Shown here: in pieces, positions 7,245 through 17,029 of the stretch
Position numbering within the stretch: position 1 is the stretch's first letter
How the letters are laid out: every line of letters starts with the position of its first letter
Source: Cutibacterium namnetense
GTDB lineage: Bacteria > Actinomycetota > Actinomycetes > Propionibacteriales > Propionibacteriaceae
Assembly: GCF_001642025.1 (NCBI RefSeq)
Contig: NZ_LWHO01000003.1
Location: forward strand, 39,279 to 103,278
DNA length: 64,000 bases
Direction of reading: 5' to 3'
Translations under genes and position numbers: made by a program
The notes under the pieces: model-generated
Database searches by the model: none
What the model saw: only the letters and a program-made list of their open reading frames with translations
Told to the model about the DNA's origin: nothing

Positions 7245-10235
7245 TCAGTCCTCAAATGCCTCCGGAGGGGGGCAAGAGCACACCAGGTGGCGATCACCGT
7301 AGGTGTTGTCGACGCGACCCACCGGAGGCCAGTACTTGGCTTGGATACGGGTGACAGTGTTGACGTCCAGGCCACGTTCCTGGTCACGCTGGACGCCCAG
7401 ACGCATGCCGGGGAAGCAGCCCAACTCGCGGGAGTATGGGTGAGTCCACTCGTCGACTACCAGACGAGCTGCTGGATGCGGGGCATTAACCAGCGGGTTG
7501 TCATCGGGCGGCCAGTGTCCTGACTGCACCATTCGGGCCTCTGCAACGATCGCCAGCATGGCGTCACAGAAGCGGTCCAGCTCGGCGAGATCCTCCGATT
7601 CGGTGGGCTCGACCATGAGGGTCCCGGCTACCGGGAAGCTCATAGTCGGAGCATGGAATCCGTAGTCGATGAGGCGCTTGGCAACGTCGTCGACGGTGAT
7701 CCCCGTCTCAGCAGTCAACGGACGTAGATCAAGAATGCACTCGTGGGCCACGTAGCCGGTCTGCCCGGTATAGAGGATCGGGATCTTGTCATGAAGTCGG
7801 TGGGCGATGTAGTTGGCATTGAGAACCGCCACCTCAGTCGCGAACTGCAGTCCTTCTAAGCCCATGAGTCGCAGGTATGCCCAGGAAATGGGAAGCACAG
7901 ACACTGACCCAAATGGCGCAGCAGATACGGCATGCCCGTCGTGGGTAACCGTCCCACCGTTATTGAGCGGATGCTCGTTGCGCGGGTTGAGAGGATGGCC
8001 GGGCAGGAAGGGAGCCAAATGAGCCTTGGCCGCGACCGGGCCAACACCAGGACCTCCGCCTCCGTGCGGGATGGCGAAGGTCTTGTGCAGGTTGAGGTGG
8101 CTGACGTCACCGCCGATGTGGCCGAACTGTCCCCACCCGACGAGGGCGTTGAAGTTTGCTCCGTCAATGTAGACCTGTCCGCCTGCCTCGTGGACCATGT
8201 CGCAGACCTGTCGCACGCCGTCTTCATAGACGCCGTGAGTTGACGGGTACGTGGTCATGATCGCAGCGATACGTCCCTCGTTGGCAGCAATCTTGGCAGC
8301 CAGATCGTCGCGGTCGATAGTGCCATCATCATTGGACTTGACGACGACTACCTTGAGACCTGCCGAAGCGGCTGAGGCGGCATTAGTGCCATGTGCGGAG
8401 GCCGGAACTAGACACACATTACGTGCGGTATCACCGCGAGAGACGTGATAGCTACGGATGGCTGCCAGACCGGTGTACTCCCCCTGGGAGCCTGCATTGG
8501 GCTGTAGGGAGACAGTGTCATAGCCGGTGAGTTCAGCTAACCAGATCTCGAGGTCGCGGATGAGGCGCAGACTACCGGCCTGGTCCTCAACCGGGGCGAA
8601 GGGGTGCATCTGCGAAAATGCCGGCCAGGTCATGGCCTCCATCTCGGCAGCGGCATTGAGCTTCATCGTGCACGAACCAAGCGGGATCATGCCGCGGTCC
8701 AGGCCATAGTCGCGGTCCGCCAAACGCTTGAGGTAGCGCATCATGGCGGTCTCGGTGTGGTAGCTGGAAAAAACCGGATGCGTCAGGAAGGAGGAGGTGC
8801 GGCGCAGATCCTCCGGCCACCCCTCGTCAGCCTGGCCACGAATCTCTTCAGTATTGCCACCCAGGAGTTGGGTGAGTTCTCGAAGCTCGTCGGCGGTAAC
8901 GGTTTCATCAACCGACACCTGGAGGGTGTCATCGTCAATGAGATTGAGGGTGTACCCACCTTCGCGGGCTCGATTCCACAGTCCCTTCGCTTTGCCCTGC
9001 GCGCGTATCCGAATGGTGTCGAAAAACTGCTGATCGGCGACGTCAAGACCCCCGGCGCGTAAGGCGCTGGCAAGCTGATGAGCACGATCTGTGACCTGGG
9101 TGGCGATACGTGTTAGCCCCTTCGGTCCGTGCCACACGGCATAGGCAGCGGCGACTACAGCGAGGAGCACTTGGGCGGTGCAGATATTGCTCGTGGCCTT
9201 GTCGCGGCGGATATGCTGCTCACGGGTCTGCAGGGCCAGACGGTAAGCGGGGTTCCCGTCGAAATCAGTAGACACACCGACGAGTCGTCCTGGGATTTGT
9301 CGCTCCAGCCCAGCGCGAACCGACATGTACGCCGCGTGCGGTCCGCCATTACCCATCGGTACGCCGAAGCGTTGCGACGAGCCGACGGTGACGTCAGCAC
9401 CCAGTTCGCCGGGCTCAGTCAGCAGAGTTAGTGACAGCAGGTCACACTCGGCGATGGTGATACCGCCAATTTCGTGGACAGCATCGAATACTTCGGAAGG
9501 GTTCCACAGCGCGCCGGTGCTGTCAGGATAAGGAGCGAGGACGCCGAAACAGCCTGCCTCAACTTCGGGGCGCCATGATTGCGGGTCGCGAAGGTCAACC
9601 TCGACAACTTCGATGCCAGCTGCCTCAGCGTGGCCTAGGATGACGTCTCGCACCTGGTCGAAGAGGTGAGTGTGCACCAAGAAGCGATTGGACTTGACCT
9701 TGCGGGTAGCACGACGGGCTAGCAACATCCCCTCGGAAGCTGCGGTCGCCTCATCGAGGAGGGACGAGTTCGCTAGGGCGAGCCCGGTGAGGTCGGTGAT
9801 GACCTGCTGGTAGATCGTCAACATCTCCAGACGGCCTTGGGAAATTTCCGGCTGGTACGGGGTATAGGCGGTGTACCAGGAGGGGTTTTCCAGGATGTTG
9901 CGACGAATCACCGGTGGGGTAAGCGTGCCGTAGTAGCCACGCCCAATGAGGGCGCGAGTAACACGGTTTCCCGAGGCAATCTCGACGAGCTCAGCGTGGG
10001 CCGTTGTCTCGTCGGCGGCGGGAGGCAAGCTCGGGGCGCGAACGGAGGAACCCTCTTCGTAGCCGAGGACGGAGGCTGGGATGGCATCGCGAACGATCTG
10101 TTCGCGACTCGTAACTCCGACGGTCTGGGCGATGTATCGCAGGTCCTCGTCGACGGATCCGACGTGGCGGCTCGAGAAGGGGCGCGGCCTTTCGAGGCCG
10201 CGCCGATCCTCAGTGTGGTCAGCCATCATCATCAC
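7245..10235 (-). CDS. gcvP: glycine dehydrogenase (aminomethyl-transferring), P-protein
   Basis: A protein of about 995 residues, the PLP-dependent P-protein of the glycine cleavage system. It decarboxylates glycine and passes the aminomethyl group to the lipoyl arm of GcvH. This is the single-chain form, with both halves present: an N-terminal half (GYYGTLTPPVIRRNILENPSWYTAYTPYQPEI) and a C-terminal half with the PLP-lysine region LNLHKTFAIPHGGGGPG and YPSTHGVYEDG. The start is ambiguous because GTG-ATG-ATG-ATG run in tandem (10235 down to 10224) across the gcvH stop codon. The last ATG gives MADHTEDRR. It is the last gene of gcvT-gcvH-gcvP and ends before a hairpin shared with the regulator gene. 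Confidence 0.97.
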   Translation of the reverse strand: MMMMADHTEDRRGLERPRPFSSRHVGSVDEDLRYIAQTVGVTSREQIVRDAIPASVLGYEEGSSVRAPSLPPAADETTAHAELVEIASGNRVTRALIGRGYYGTLTPPVIRRNILENPSWYTAYTPYQPEISQGRLEMLTIYQQVITDLTGLALANSSLLDEATAASEGMLLARRATRKVKSNRFLVHTHLFDQVRDVILGHAEAAGIEVVEVDLRDPQSWRPEVEAGCFGVLAPYPDSTGALWNPSEVFDAVHEIGGITIAECDLLSLTLLTEPGELGADVTVGSSQRFGVPMGNGGPHAAYMSVRAGLERQIPGRLVGVSTDFDGNPAYRLALQTREQHIRRDKATSNICTAQVLLAVVAAAYAVWHGPKGLTRIATQVTDRAHQLASALRAGGLDVADQQFFDTIRIRAQGKAKGLWNRAREGGYTLNLIDDDTLQVSVDETVTADELRELTQLLGGNTEEIRGQADEGWPEDLRRTSSFLTHPVFSSYHTETAMMRYLKRLADRDYGLDRGMIPLGSCTMKLNAAAEMEAMTWPAFSQMHPFAPVEDQAGSLRLIRDLEIWLAELTGYDTVSLQPNAGSQGEYTGLAAIRSYHVSRGDTARNVCLVPASAHGTNAASAASAGLKVVVVKSNDDGTIDRDDLAAKIAANEGRIAAIMTTYPSTHGVYEDGVRQVCDMVHEAGGQVYIDGANFNALVGWGQFGHIGGDVSHLNLHKTFAIPHGGGGPGVGPVAAKAHLAPFLPGHPLNPRNEHPLNNGGTVTHDGHAVSAAPFGSVSVLPISWAYLRLMGLEGLQFATEVAVLNANYIAHRLHDKIPILYTGQTGYVAHECILDLRPLTAETGITVDDVAKRLIDYGFHAPTMSFPVAGTLMVEPTESEDLAELDRFCDAMLAIVAEARMVQSGHWPPDDNPLVNAPHPAARLVVDEWTHPYSRELGCFPGMRLGVQRDQERGLDVNTVTRIQAKYWPPVGRVDNTYGDRHLVCSCPPPEAFED

Positions 10236-10603
10236 TCGGCGGTGAGCTTGAGGTAGGCGTCACGGTCCATGAGCTCGTCATCCAACTGGCCGCCGGCGAC
10301 TTTGAACAACCATCCCTGCCCGAACGGATCGGAGTTGACGAGCTCGGGGGACTCGGTAATGGCCTCGTTGACCTCCGAGACGGTGCCTGTCACGGGGCTG
10401 AAGAGGTCCGAGACCGACTTAGTCGACTCAACCTCGCCAATGGCGGATCCGGCAGAGACATCGCTGCCGACCTCGGGGACGTCGACAAAGACGACGTCTC
10501 CCAGGGCTTCTGCGGCGTAGTCGGTGATGCCTACGGTCACGGTGTCACCATCAACGGCGACCCACTCGTGTTCGGTCGAGTACTTGAGATCGGACAGTTC
10601 CAT
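10232..10603 (-). CDS. gcvH: glycine cleavage system H-protein
   Basis: A 123-residue lipoyl carrier that shuttles the aminomethyl group between the P-, T- and L-proteins. The lipoylated lysine lies in GEVESTKSVSDLFSPVTG. YSTEHEWVAVDGDTVTVGIT at the N-terminus and NSDPFGQGWLFKV at the C-terminus are typical. It lies between gcvT (39 bases upstream) and gcvP (overlapping start), so the three are surely co-transcribed. Confidence 0.97.
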   Translation of the reverse strand: MELSDLKYSTEHEWVAVDGDTVTVGITDYAAEALGDVVFVDVPEVGSDVSAGSAIGEVESTKSVSDLFSPVTGTVSEVNEAITESPELVNSDPFGQGWLFKVAGGQLDDELMDRDAYLKLTAE

Positions 10604-10642
10604 GTCTGCTCCTCGGTATCTGTGCGGGGATTGTGGTTGGGG

Positions 10643-11758
10643 TCAGGATCGCTGGTAGAACGGCAGTTCAACGACAGTAACGCTGAGGGTTTTGCCTCGC
10701 ACATCGACGCTAAGCACGGTGCCGACCTCGGCAACGTCAGGATCAACGAAAGCCATTGCGATGGGGTGACCCAGAGTGGGGGAGAGGATGCCGGAGGTGA
10801 TGGCTCCGACTGCCTTGTCTTCATTCATGACAGCGTATCCTGCCCGCCCGGCGCGGCGCCCTTCCCCGACCAGCCCGACTAGCACGCGATCGGTGGTGGT
10901 ATCGCGGTTTTCGAGGGCGCAGCGACCGACGAAGGTGCCCTCCTTCTTGAAGCTGACGACTCGTCCAAGGCCGGCTTGAGAGGGATGGATGTCGGTGCCC
11001 AACTCGTGTCCGTTGAGAGGCATCCCGGCTTCCAGACGCAGGGTGTCACGGCAGGCGAGACCGCACGGGGTGAGGTCCTCGCCGCCAGCGTCCATGAGGA
11101 GCTGCCACAGATGCTCGGCGGCCTCGGCCGGCACGTACAGCTCGTAGCCATCCTCCCCGGTGTAACCGGTGCGAGCGACGAGGATAGGTGACCCGTCCAG
11201 CTCTCCAGTGAGACACCGGTAGTACTTGACGTCGCGGACTTCGTCGGGACTGAGGGTGGTATTAGCCTTCTGAAGGGCCGCCAGCACGATCTTCACGGCG
11301 TCGGGGCCTTGCACGGCGACCAGGGCGGTTTGGGCTGACTCGTCTGTAACGGTGACGTCGAATCGTGCGCAGCGCTTGGTGAACTCGGCGAGGTCGGTTT
11401 CGGTATTGGCAGCATTGGCAACGACGAGATAGTCACCGTCGGGCAGGTGGTAGGTCACTAGATCATCAACGACACCCCCCTCGTCAGTGAGTAGGAGGGA
11501 ATACTTCGCGCGGCCTTCCGCCACAGCGGAGAGCTTGCCGGCCAAGGCATAATCGAGGGCAGCTCCAGCATCAGGGCCAGAGATCCTGATCTCGCCCATG
11601 TGGGATAGATCGAAGATGCCGGCATTCTTGCGGACGGCGTGGTGTTCAGCCAGGTCGGAGGAGTACCGCACGGGCATGTCCCAGCCCGCGAAATCGGTGA
11701 AGGATGCTCCGAGGCTTTCGTGTACGGCCGCCAGTGGTGTACGTCGAAGCGTGGTCAT
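10643..11758 (-). CDS. gcvT: aminomethyltransferase (glycine cleavage T-protein)
   Basis: A 371-residue tetrahydrofolate-dependent T-protein, which releases ammonia and forms 5,10-methylene-THF from the aminomethyl-lipoyl group. It has TDFAGWDMPVRYSSDLAEHHAVRKNAGIFDLSHMGEI at the N-terminus, the folate-site region YTGEDGYELYVP in the middle, and CGLACRDTLRLEAGMPLNGHEL. It is the first gene of the leftward gcv operon. The 126 bases between it and the divergent DUF3040 gene are too short for a tandem glycine riboswitch, and I see none. Confidence 0.96.
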   Translation of the reverse strand: MTTLRRTPLAAVHESLGASFTDFAGWDMPVRYSSDLAEHHAVRKNAGIFDLSHMGEIRISGPDAGAALDYALAGKLSAVAEGRAKYSLLLTDEGGVVDDLVTYHLPDGDYLVVANAANTETDLAEFTKRCARFDVTVTDESAQTALVAVQGPDAVKIVLAALQKANTTLSPDEVRDVKYYRCLTGELDGSPILVARTGYTGEDGYELYVPAEAAEHLWQLLMDAGGEDLTPCGLACRDTLRLEAGMPLNGHELGTDIHPSQAGLGRVVSFKKEGTFVGRCALENRDTTTDRVLVGLVGEGRRAGRAGYAVMNEDKAVGAITSGILSPTLGHPIAMAFVDPDVAEVGTVLSVDVRGKTLSVTVVELPFYQRS

Positions 11759-11884
11759 GCTTCGAAGTATGGCATGAGCAGAGACCGTGTGCTTGCCGGT
11801 CGGGAGAACTGAGGAAGTAGACTTTGCGACGTACGATGGAGTTCATTCCGGCGAACTCAGCGGCAGGTCAGGTAGGAGTTCGAG

Positions 11885-12316
11885 ATGCCCTTGTCAGCAG
11901 AGGAGCAGCGGCGGCTCGCCGAGCTTGAGGAGGCGCTGTCCACCGACGATCCTGACTTCGCCCGATCCTTCTCTCGGCGTGCTTGTGCGACTCGTCGTCC
12001 CCACGCCAATGACAATGTTTTGGAGCAACGGCGCATGCGGCGTCGTCGGGCCCAACGCCGTCAGATTCTTATCGGGTCTGTCATGATGCTGTTGGGCCTG
12101 ATGGGCGTTGTCGGTGGGGTGGTCCTCAAAAGCGGTGTTCTTGCGGTCGTCGGTTTCGCTATTATGGCCGCCGCCGTCGGGGTATTGCTTTCAACTGGTG
12201 ACGGTTTGATGCCACGGAGCAGCAGAGTTGGGCTACGTGGGGGACAACGCGAGCCCAACTTCGAATCTTTCACCGCTCGAATGGAAGAGCGTTGGCGTCG
12301 ACGTCAGTCGCGGTGA
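11885..12316 (+). CDS. DUF3040 membrane protein
   Basis: A 143-residue protein. Its opening, MPLSAEEQRRLAELEEALSTDDPDFARSF, is the hallmark of the actinobacterial DUF3040 family. An arginine-rich stretch follows, then two hydrophobic segments (SVMMLLGLMGVVGGVVLKSG and LAVVGFAIMAAAVGVLLST). A basic tail (FTARMEERWRRRQSR) probably lies in the cytoplasm. DUF3040 genes often sit near cell division and wall genes, and here it lies 5 kb before mraZ. The start is ATG 11885 with AGGAG upstream, and TACGAT near 11832 could be a -10 box. No biochemical role is established. Confidence 0.85.
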   Translation: MPLSAEEQRRLAELEEALSTDDPDFARSFSRRACATRRPHANDNVLEQRRMRRRRAQRRQILIGSVMMLLGLMGVVGGVVLKSGVLAVVGFAIMAAAVGVLLSTGDGLMPRSSRVGLRGGQREPNFESFTARMEERWRRRQSR

Positions 12317-12342
12317 TGTTCTGTCGTCAGTCGCGGTGACTC

Positions 12343-14559
12343 TCACTTCTTGACAAGGGATGTCGGCAACCAGATCGCCAACCAGTGTGGTCTGGGGGTG
12401 TGAGTCTGTGCCAGCCAGTCCCTGACTGTCCCGAGGTCATCGATGCTGGAGTCGTAATGACCAGCTTTGCCCGACCAGCGGTCCCTCTCCTCTGCCAAGG
12501 TCAGCTTGTTGACGGCCTCGGCAGTGTTCGGATCCATGTCCGTGGTCAAGGCGATGGCCTGACGACGCGGGGTGCCGTCGGGCCAGGCCAGACCATGGTC
12601 GATCCACAGGTCGTGGGCTTCTCGCCAGATGTCGGCTATTGAGCCACGGGTAATTCTGCGTCGGGAGATAAGCATACGGATGAGCATTGGTAGCACGAGT
12701 ATGACGAGGACGACGAGGACCGCGATGAGAGGTGCCCAATTGAAGCGTTCCTGGTCGGTGGCGCTGATCGGCGCGGGGCTACTGGTGGGTGTTGGAGTGT
12801 CTGCAGCCGATGGAGATGGTTCAGGTGAAGCTGGGGTGGAGGTCTGTGCCGAAGGAGTCGGGGATGACGATGGGGCGTGGGATGGGGAAGGAGCCGTGGT
12901 TTTCTTGTTGGTCCAGGCTGGAGCCGGCGCTACCGCTGCGGTTGGCTCGAACCTGACCCATCCGTAGTTTTGGAAGTACAATTCGGGCCAGGCGTGCATC
13001 TGGTTGGTACGCACTTTCCAGGTGTGTCCTGCGTGGTTGCCCGGAAGGAACCCAATGGATACCCGTGACGGAATACCTTCAAGCCGTGCCATGAGTGCCA
13101 TCGACGCCGCGAAGTGAATGCAATAACCGCGGCGGGTGTGCAGCAGGAAGTTTTCCAGTATCTGATAGCCGTCACCTTCGGGTGCGTTGATGTCGTAGTG
13201 GAATTGAGCGCTGTCACGAAGCCAGTTTTGAATCGCGATGGCCTTGGCTACGGGGGTAGATTTTCCCTTGATAATTCGGTTAGTCAACTCCCTTATGTCG
13301 GATGAAACATTGGCGGGAACTTCGGTGTACACCGCGTTACCTGGGGTGCTGACCTTCGCGGTATCGAAGGTTACCGGGTCGGGATCGGGCTCCTGCGCCG
13401 AGATGCTGTATTGCATATCTGCGGCCGCGTGGTCGTGATCAGCAGAGGTTGAGACAATCGCCAGGCTCTGCGGGTCCCACGCCCAGGTCTGATCGACGTC
13501 CGCAGCAATTGGTCCGTATGGCGCGGGCAAATATTGGGAAGAAAACTTGGTGATACTGACGTCGACGGTGTGAGTCTGTGACGGGCCGGACAATCCCGGT
13601 ACAGACCCGGGGGCAGAGTGTCGCAGATCAACTGGCATAAGGCCCCAGCCCCGGTCAGTCATCTTCGGCAGGGAGGTCATGCGCAGGTATTCGCCGTCGG
13701 GGCTATTAGTGGTGTAGTCGATGACTGATGCCGTCGATGTGTTGTGGAGATTGCGACGCAGATCCATGGTTGGATCACTCATCTGTACCGGGCTCGACGG
13801 GGCCGCTGCCGGGCGAGTGAGGTCAAGGTGTCCCCAGATCGGTGCGATTGCGGCGAGAACCGTAGCGATTGTGATCGCGATAGCGCTGAAAATGGCTGCG
13901 GCCAGCCATGTCAGAGGGCCACCTCCTCGAAGCGCATGGTCGACGGTGAGGATGATGAGCCAGCCCGTCGCGACCAGGGCGGCGCTCCACCACGGTGTGT
14001 CGTGTCTGATGACGAGAACAGCCGCAAGATGGATAGCTAGCAGTGGGGCGAGAGACCATCCTGGGCTGTCGAGAGTGATGGTCAGCAGGTCTGCCACAAC
14101 AGTCAGAACCCCAATCACGGTTGTCGTCAACCAGATGACCCCGACTGACGGCGGAAGAGGCCCACCGGTCGTCTGGATCAGAGTGAGGGTGTCGCGATAC
14201 AGATGGAGGGTATTAAAGGGGAATGAGCCGGAGGAGTCGACCGCAGATGCACTGATGCTTCCCATCATCACGACGATGATGATGACGAGGATGGCTTGCG
14301 CGCTTTGTACCTCGGCGTGGTCCCAGTGGTGGCGTCGGCACAGCAGGCCGAGAGCCTCGAGGAGGATGGTGATGGCAACCGGCCCGATCCAGAAGGACGG
14401 ATCGGTGGTGAGCCCGGCCAGCGAGAAGGTGACCAAGACCATGGCCATGGCTACCGCGACGTGAATCGCCGGGTAGTGGGAGTGCTCAGGCGCCTCAGCT
14501 GGAGCGAGGCGCTCGGGCAGGTGGGTAGGGGGTTGAGCGGCGCGACGTGGGTTCCTCAT
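12343..14559 (-). CDS. transglutaminase-like membrane protein (TgpA/DUF3488 type)
   Basis: A 738-residue protein. The first 260 residues form a bundle of transmembrane helices. A large external region follows, with a transglutaminase-core domain (cysteine in RRGYCIHFAASMALMARLEGIPSRVSIGF, histidine in HAWPELYFQNYGWVRFEPT). A Pro/Ser/Thr-rich linker (SPTPSAQTSTPASPEPSPS), one more membrane helix (PLIAVLVVLVILVLPMLI) and a cytoplasmic tail complete it. It may crosslink or cleave at the wall, but the substrate is unknown. The ATG at 14559 overlaps the DUF58 stop codon as ATGA, so this start is chosen over ATG 14643. It is the third gene of the MoxR-DUF58-transglutaminase operon, a conserved trio in actinobacteria. 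Confidence 0.9.
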   Translation of the reverse strand: MRNPRRAAQPPTHLPERLAPAEAPEHSHYPAIHVAVAMAMVLVTFSLAGLTTDPSFWIGPVAITILLEALGLLCRRHHWDHAEVQSAQAILVIIIVVMMGSISASAVDSSGSFPFNTLHLYRDTLTLIQTTGGPLPPSVGVIWLTTTVIGVLTVVADLLTITLDSPGWSLAPLLAIHLAAVLVIRHDTPWWSAALVATGWLIILTVDHALRGGGPLTWLAAAIFSAIAITIATVLAAIAPIWGHLDLTRPAAAPSSPVQMSDPTMDLRRNLHNTSTASVIDYTTNSPDGEYLRMTSLPKMTDRGWGLMPVDLRHSAPGSVPGLSGPSQTHTVDVSITKFSSQYLPAPYGPIAADVDQTWAWDPQSLAIVSTSADHDHAAADMQYSISAQEPDPDPVTFDTAKVSTPGNAVYTEVPANVSSDIRELTNRIIKGKSTPVAKAIAIQNWLRDSAQFHYDINAPEGDGYQILENFLLHTRRGYCIHFAASMALMARLEGIPSRVSIGFLPGNHAGHTWKVRTNQMHAWPELYFQNYGWVRFEPTAAVAPAPAWTNKKTTAPSPSHAPSSSPTPSAQTSTPASPEPSPSAADTPTPTSSPAPISATDQERFNWAPLIAVLVVLVILVLPMLIRMLISRRRITRGSIADIWREAHDLWIDHGLAWPDGTPRRQAIALTTDMDPNTAEAVNKLTLAEERDRWSGKAGHYDSSIDDLGTVRDWLAQTHTPRPHWLAIWLPTSLVKK

Positions 14560-15782
14560 AGAGTTACCGTCCTTGCGGTCTGCAGCAAGCTTTGCCATGC
14601 CGAATCGATGGAGGTGCGAGAATCGACAGGAACGACCGTCCACCCGGCATCAGCCAACTCGGCAACGGCGCGCTCGTGAGCCTCGGCTTGTTTAAGGGAG
14701 CTGCGGAACCGTCGAGCGGTGAAGGTATCGGGATCTAGGGCAAGAGCGAGACCAGCGACCCGATCTCGTCTCAAGTCGACGAGGGGATCAATATCGGATG
14801 CGTCTAACCGGCCGAGGATGGCAATAGCTGGGCCGTCAATTCCTTGGCATGATTCCACAGCCTTGGTCAGGGTGGTGTCGGGGCGCAGCGGCTCGTCTAC
14901 GAGGGCATCGAGAACATCGCCCTCGAGCACGCCGGATGAGTCACACACCTGGGTGACGTATCCATCGGAAGTCAGACGTGTCGAGATGGATGCCACTGCA
15001 TTGACGGCCCATTCAAAGGAAGCGTCGGGGCCAGTGCCGGCATGATGTCGAGCCCGAGAATCCAATACGACGACGACGGATGGATTCCAGGCCTGCTCTT
15101 CTCGTCGGACCATGAGCTCCCCGCGGTGAGCGGTAGAGCGCCAATGAATACGTCGCACGGAATCTCCGGTATGCCAATCGCGCACCATGGCGTCGTCGGG
15201 GCCACGTCGTCCGGCATTGGCCGCTGAGGGTCTGGTGTCGAATCCCTGACTACCGAGGTCTCCGGAGGTGCCCAGATCGACGATCCTTGGCGTGACAACG
15301 ACCTCGGCAATCTCACCGAGTTGGGTGTGACGGCAGGCCATGCCAAATGGGTCGACGGTGCGCATCATGACGGGACCGATCGCGAATCGCCCACGTGTAG
15401 TAGGTATGACTGGGGTCTGGATGGTGGCCGTTGACCATCGCGGCTGGCCAAGCGGGGCAGGGATGGTATCGGTGAATCGGGCTGCTCCGAGTGGTAGCCC
15501 GCCACGACGCTCCACCGTGACGATTTCACAGGCTTGGGAGCCTAACGGCATCCGCACCGGGGCGAGACTCCGGGAGGCCTGCACGCGTGGTCGAAGCCAT
15601 GCGACGACAGCTATGGCCATCAGCGGCAGCAGGATGAGGAGAAACCCAATTCTTGCTAGGTCACGCTGGTCAATGCTGAGGCCGATGGTCGTGAGGACGA
15701 TCCCGACGATTTCGACCGTGCGTCCGCGTAGCGTGAGCAACCCTCGATAGCGACGGGCGCTGGACGTTGAGGCGGCGCTCAT
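14556..15782 (-). CDS. DUF58 domain protein
   Basis: A 408-residue protein with two N-terminal membrane helices (VEIVGIVLTTIGLSI; IGFLLILLPLMAIAVVAWL). A C-terminal DUF58 / von Willebrand A-like domain carries the family signature DSVRRIHWRSTAHRGELMVRREEQ, then VVVVLDSRA as the metal-site strand. It is translationally coupled to the MoxR gene before it (4-base overlap, ATGA) and to the transglutaminase gene after it. It probably acts with MoxR as a chaperone pair assembling a membrane or wall complex. The exact client is unknown. Confidence 0.9.
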   Translation of the reverse strand: MSAASTSSARRYRGLLTLRGRTVEIVGIVLTTIGLSIDQRDLARIGFLLILLPLMAIAVVAWLRPRVQASRSLAPVRMPLGSQACEIVTVERRGGLPLGAARFTDTIPAPLGQPRWSTATIQTPVIPTTRGRFAIGPVMMRTVDPFGMACRHTQLGEIAEVVVTPRIVDLGTSGDLGSQGFDTRPSAANAGRRGPDDAMVRDWHTGDSVRRIHWRSTAHRGELMVRREEQAWNPSVVVVLDSRARHHAGTGPDASFEWAVNAVASISTRLTSDGYVTQVCDSSGVLEGDVLDALVDEPLRPDTTLTKAVESCQGIDGPAIAILGRLDASDIDPLVDLRRDRVAGLALALDPDTFTARRFRSSLKQAEAHERAVAELADAGWTVVPVDSRTSIDSAWQSLLQTARTVTL

Positions 15783-16822
15783 CGGTGTTGACGTGGCCGC
15801 TCAGGCAGGGGAACCTGACGCAGAATCGACTTAATGACCGACTCAGCTGCCCGGGCAGTCTCGTGGCCGGCGACTCCACTGCGCCCAGAAAAGACCAGTC
15901 GGTGGGCCAGGATCGGGGCAGCGAGAGCCTGGACGTCGTCGGGGATGACGTAGCCGCGTCCGCTCATGGCTGCACGAGCTCGACACGCACGGACCAAGTG
16001 GAGGGCTGCGCGGGGAGAGGCTCCCAACCGGATGCTCTCGTGTGAACGGGTGGCGCCGATGATATCGAGAATGTACTCGTGAATCTCGGTGGCTACATGC
16101 ACCCCGAGTACGGTCGACATGATCCATCGGATCGTCTGAGTGTCGGTAACTGGTCTGATCTCGTCAAGCGGTGAGGCGGCGCCATGGTGCTTGAGTATGG
16201 CAAGCTCTGCCGACCGCGTCGGGTAACCCATAGTGATACGAGCCATAAAGCGGTCACGTTGGGCCTCTGGCAGCCGGTACGTGCCTTCCATCTCAATGGG
16301 GTTTTGGGTGGCCATCACCATGAACGGGGCTTCAAGGGGATGAGTCTGGCCATCTGCTGAGACCTGACGCTCTCCCATGGCTTCAAGCAGAGCTGACTGG
16401 GTTTTAGGAGAGGCGCGGTTGATTTCGTCACCGACCACGATGTTGGCGAAGATTCCACCGGGCTTGAAGACGAATTCGCGCTTCTCTTGGTCGTAGACGC
16501 TGACGCCGGTGATGTCTGAGGGAAGCAGGTCCGGAGTGAATTGAATACGGTGAACGGTGCAGTCAATGGCGTGCCCTAGCGCTCGAGCGAGTGTCGTCTT
16601 ACCGACACCAGGGATGTCTTCGACCAGTAGATGTCCCTGGGCGAGAAGGACAACAAGTGCGGTGTCGATGCGTTCGCTTTTTCCCTCAATCGCTCCTGCG
16701 ACGGCCGATCGAATCGCGTTAGTGATGGCTACCACGTCATCGATTGATGCGGCGTGCGGCTCGACATCGTCACGAGGCTGGGCGTGTGCCGGAATGACCG
16801 GCCGTGTTTCTCGGTAGCTCAA
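15779..16822 (-). CDS. MoxR family AAA+ ATPase
   Basis: A 347-residue AAA+ chaperone-type ATPase. It has Walker A (VEDIPGVGKTTLARAL), Walker B (NIVVGDEINRASPKTQSALLEAM), sensor 1 (MVMATQNPIEMEGTYRLPEAQRDRF) and GASPRAALHLVRACRARA near the C-terminus. A longer frame opens at ATG 16963. However, the TTG at 16822 has AGGAGG six bases upstream and starts just before normal family homology, so I choose it. It is the first gene of the leftward trio with DUF58 and transglutaminase proteins, divergent from mraZ. Confidence 0.93.
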   Translation of the reverse strand: MSYRETRPVIPAHAQPRDDVEPHAASIDDVVAITNAIRSAVAGAIEGKSERIDTALVVLLAQGHLLVEDIPGVGKTTLARALGHAIDCTVHRIQFTPDLLPSDITGVSVYDQEKREFVFKPGGIFANIVVGDEINRASPKTQSALLEAMGERQVSADGQTHPLEAPFMVMATQNPIEMEGTYRLPEAQRDRFMARITMGYPTRSAELAILKHHGAASPLDEIRPVTDTQTIRWIMSTVLGVHVATEIHEYILDIIGATRSHESIRLGASPRAALHLVRACRARAAMSGRGYVIPDDVQALAAPILAHRLVFSGRSGVAGHETARAAESVIKSILRQVPLPERPRQHR

Positions 16823-17029
16823 CGGAATCCTCCTGGCGTGCACGGCAATGACCGGAGCCCATGCTATCCGGACCTGATGCCGCTGATAACTCCGTCGCGG
16901 CGGGAGCTGTGGAGCAGGTCCGAATGATCTGCTCAACTTCGTGTCGATTTTCCTTGTCGTCACTTGACGGCCTTATGGCGCGGCGCAGGTGGGGATAAGT
17001 GGCGAATGGGCTATCAGGGAGGTGACTGG

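Noticed and set aside
11759-11884. Possible glycine riboswitch before gcvT
   Set aside because: Only 126 bases are available and they are shared with a divergent promoter. The conserved tandem aptamer elements are not seen.
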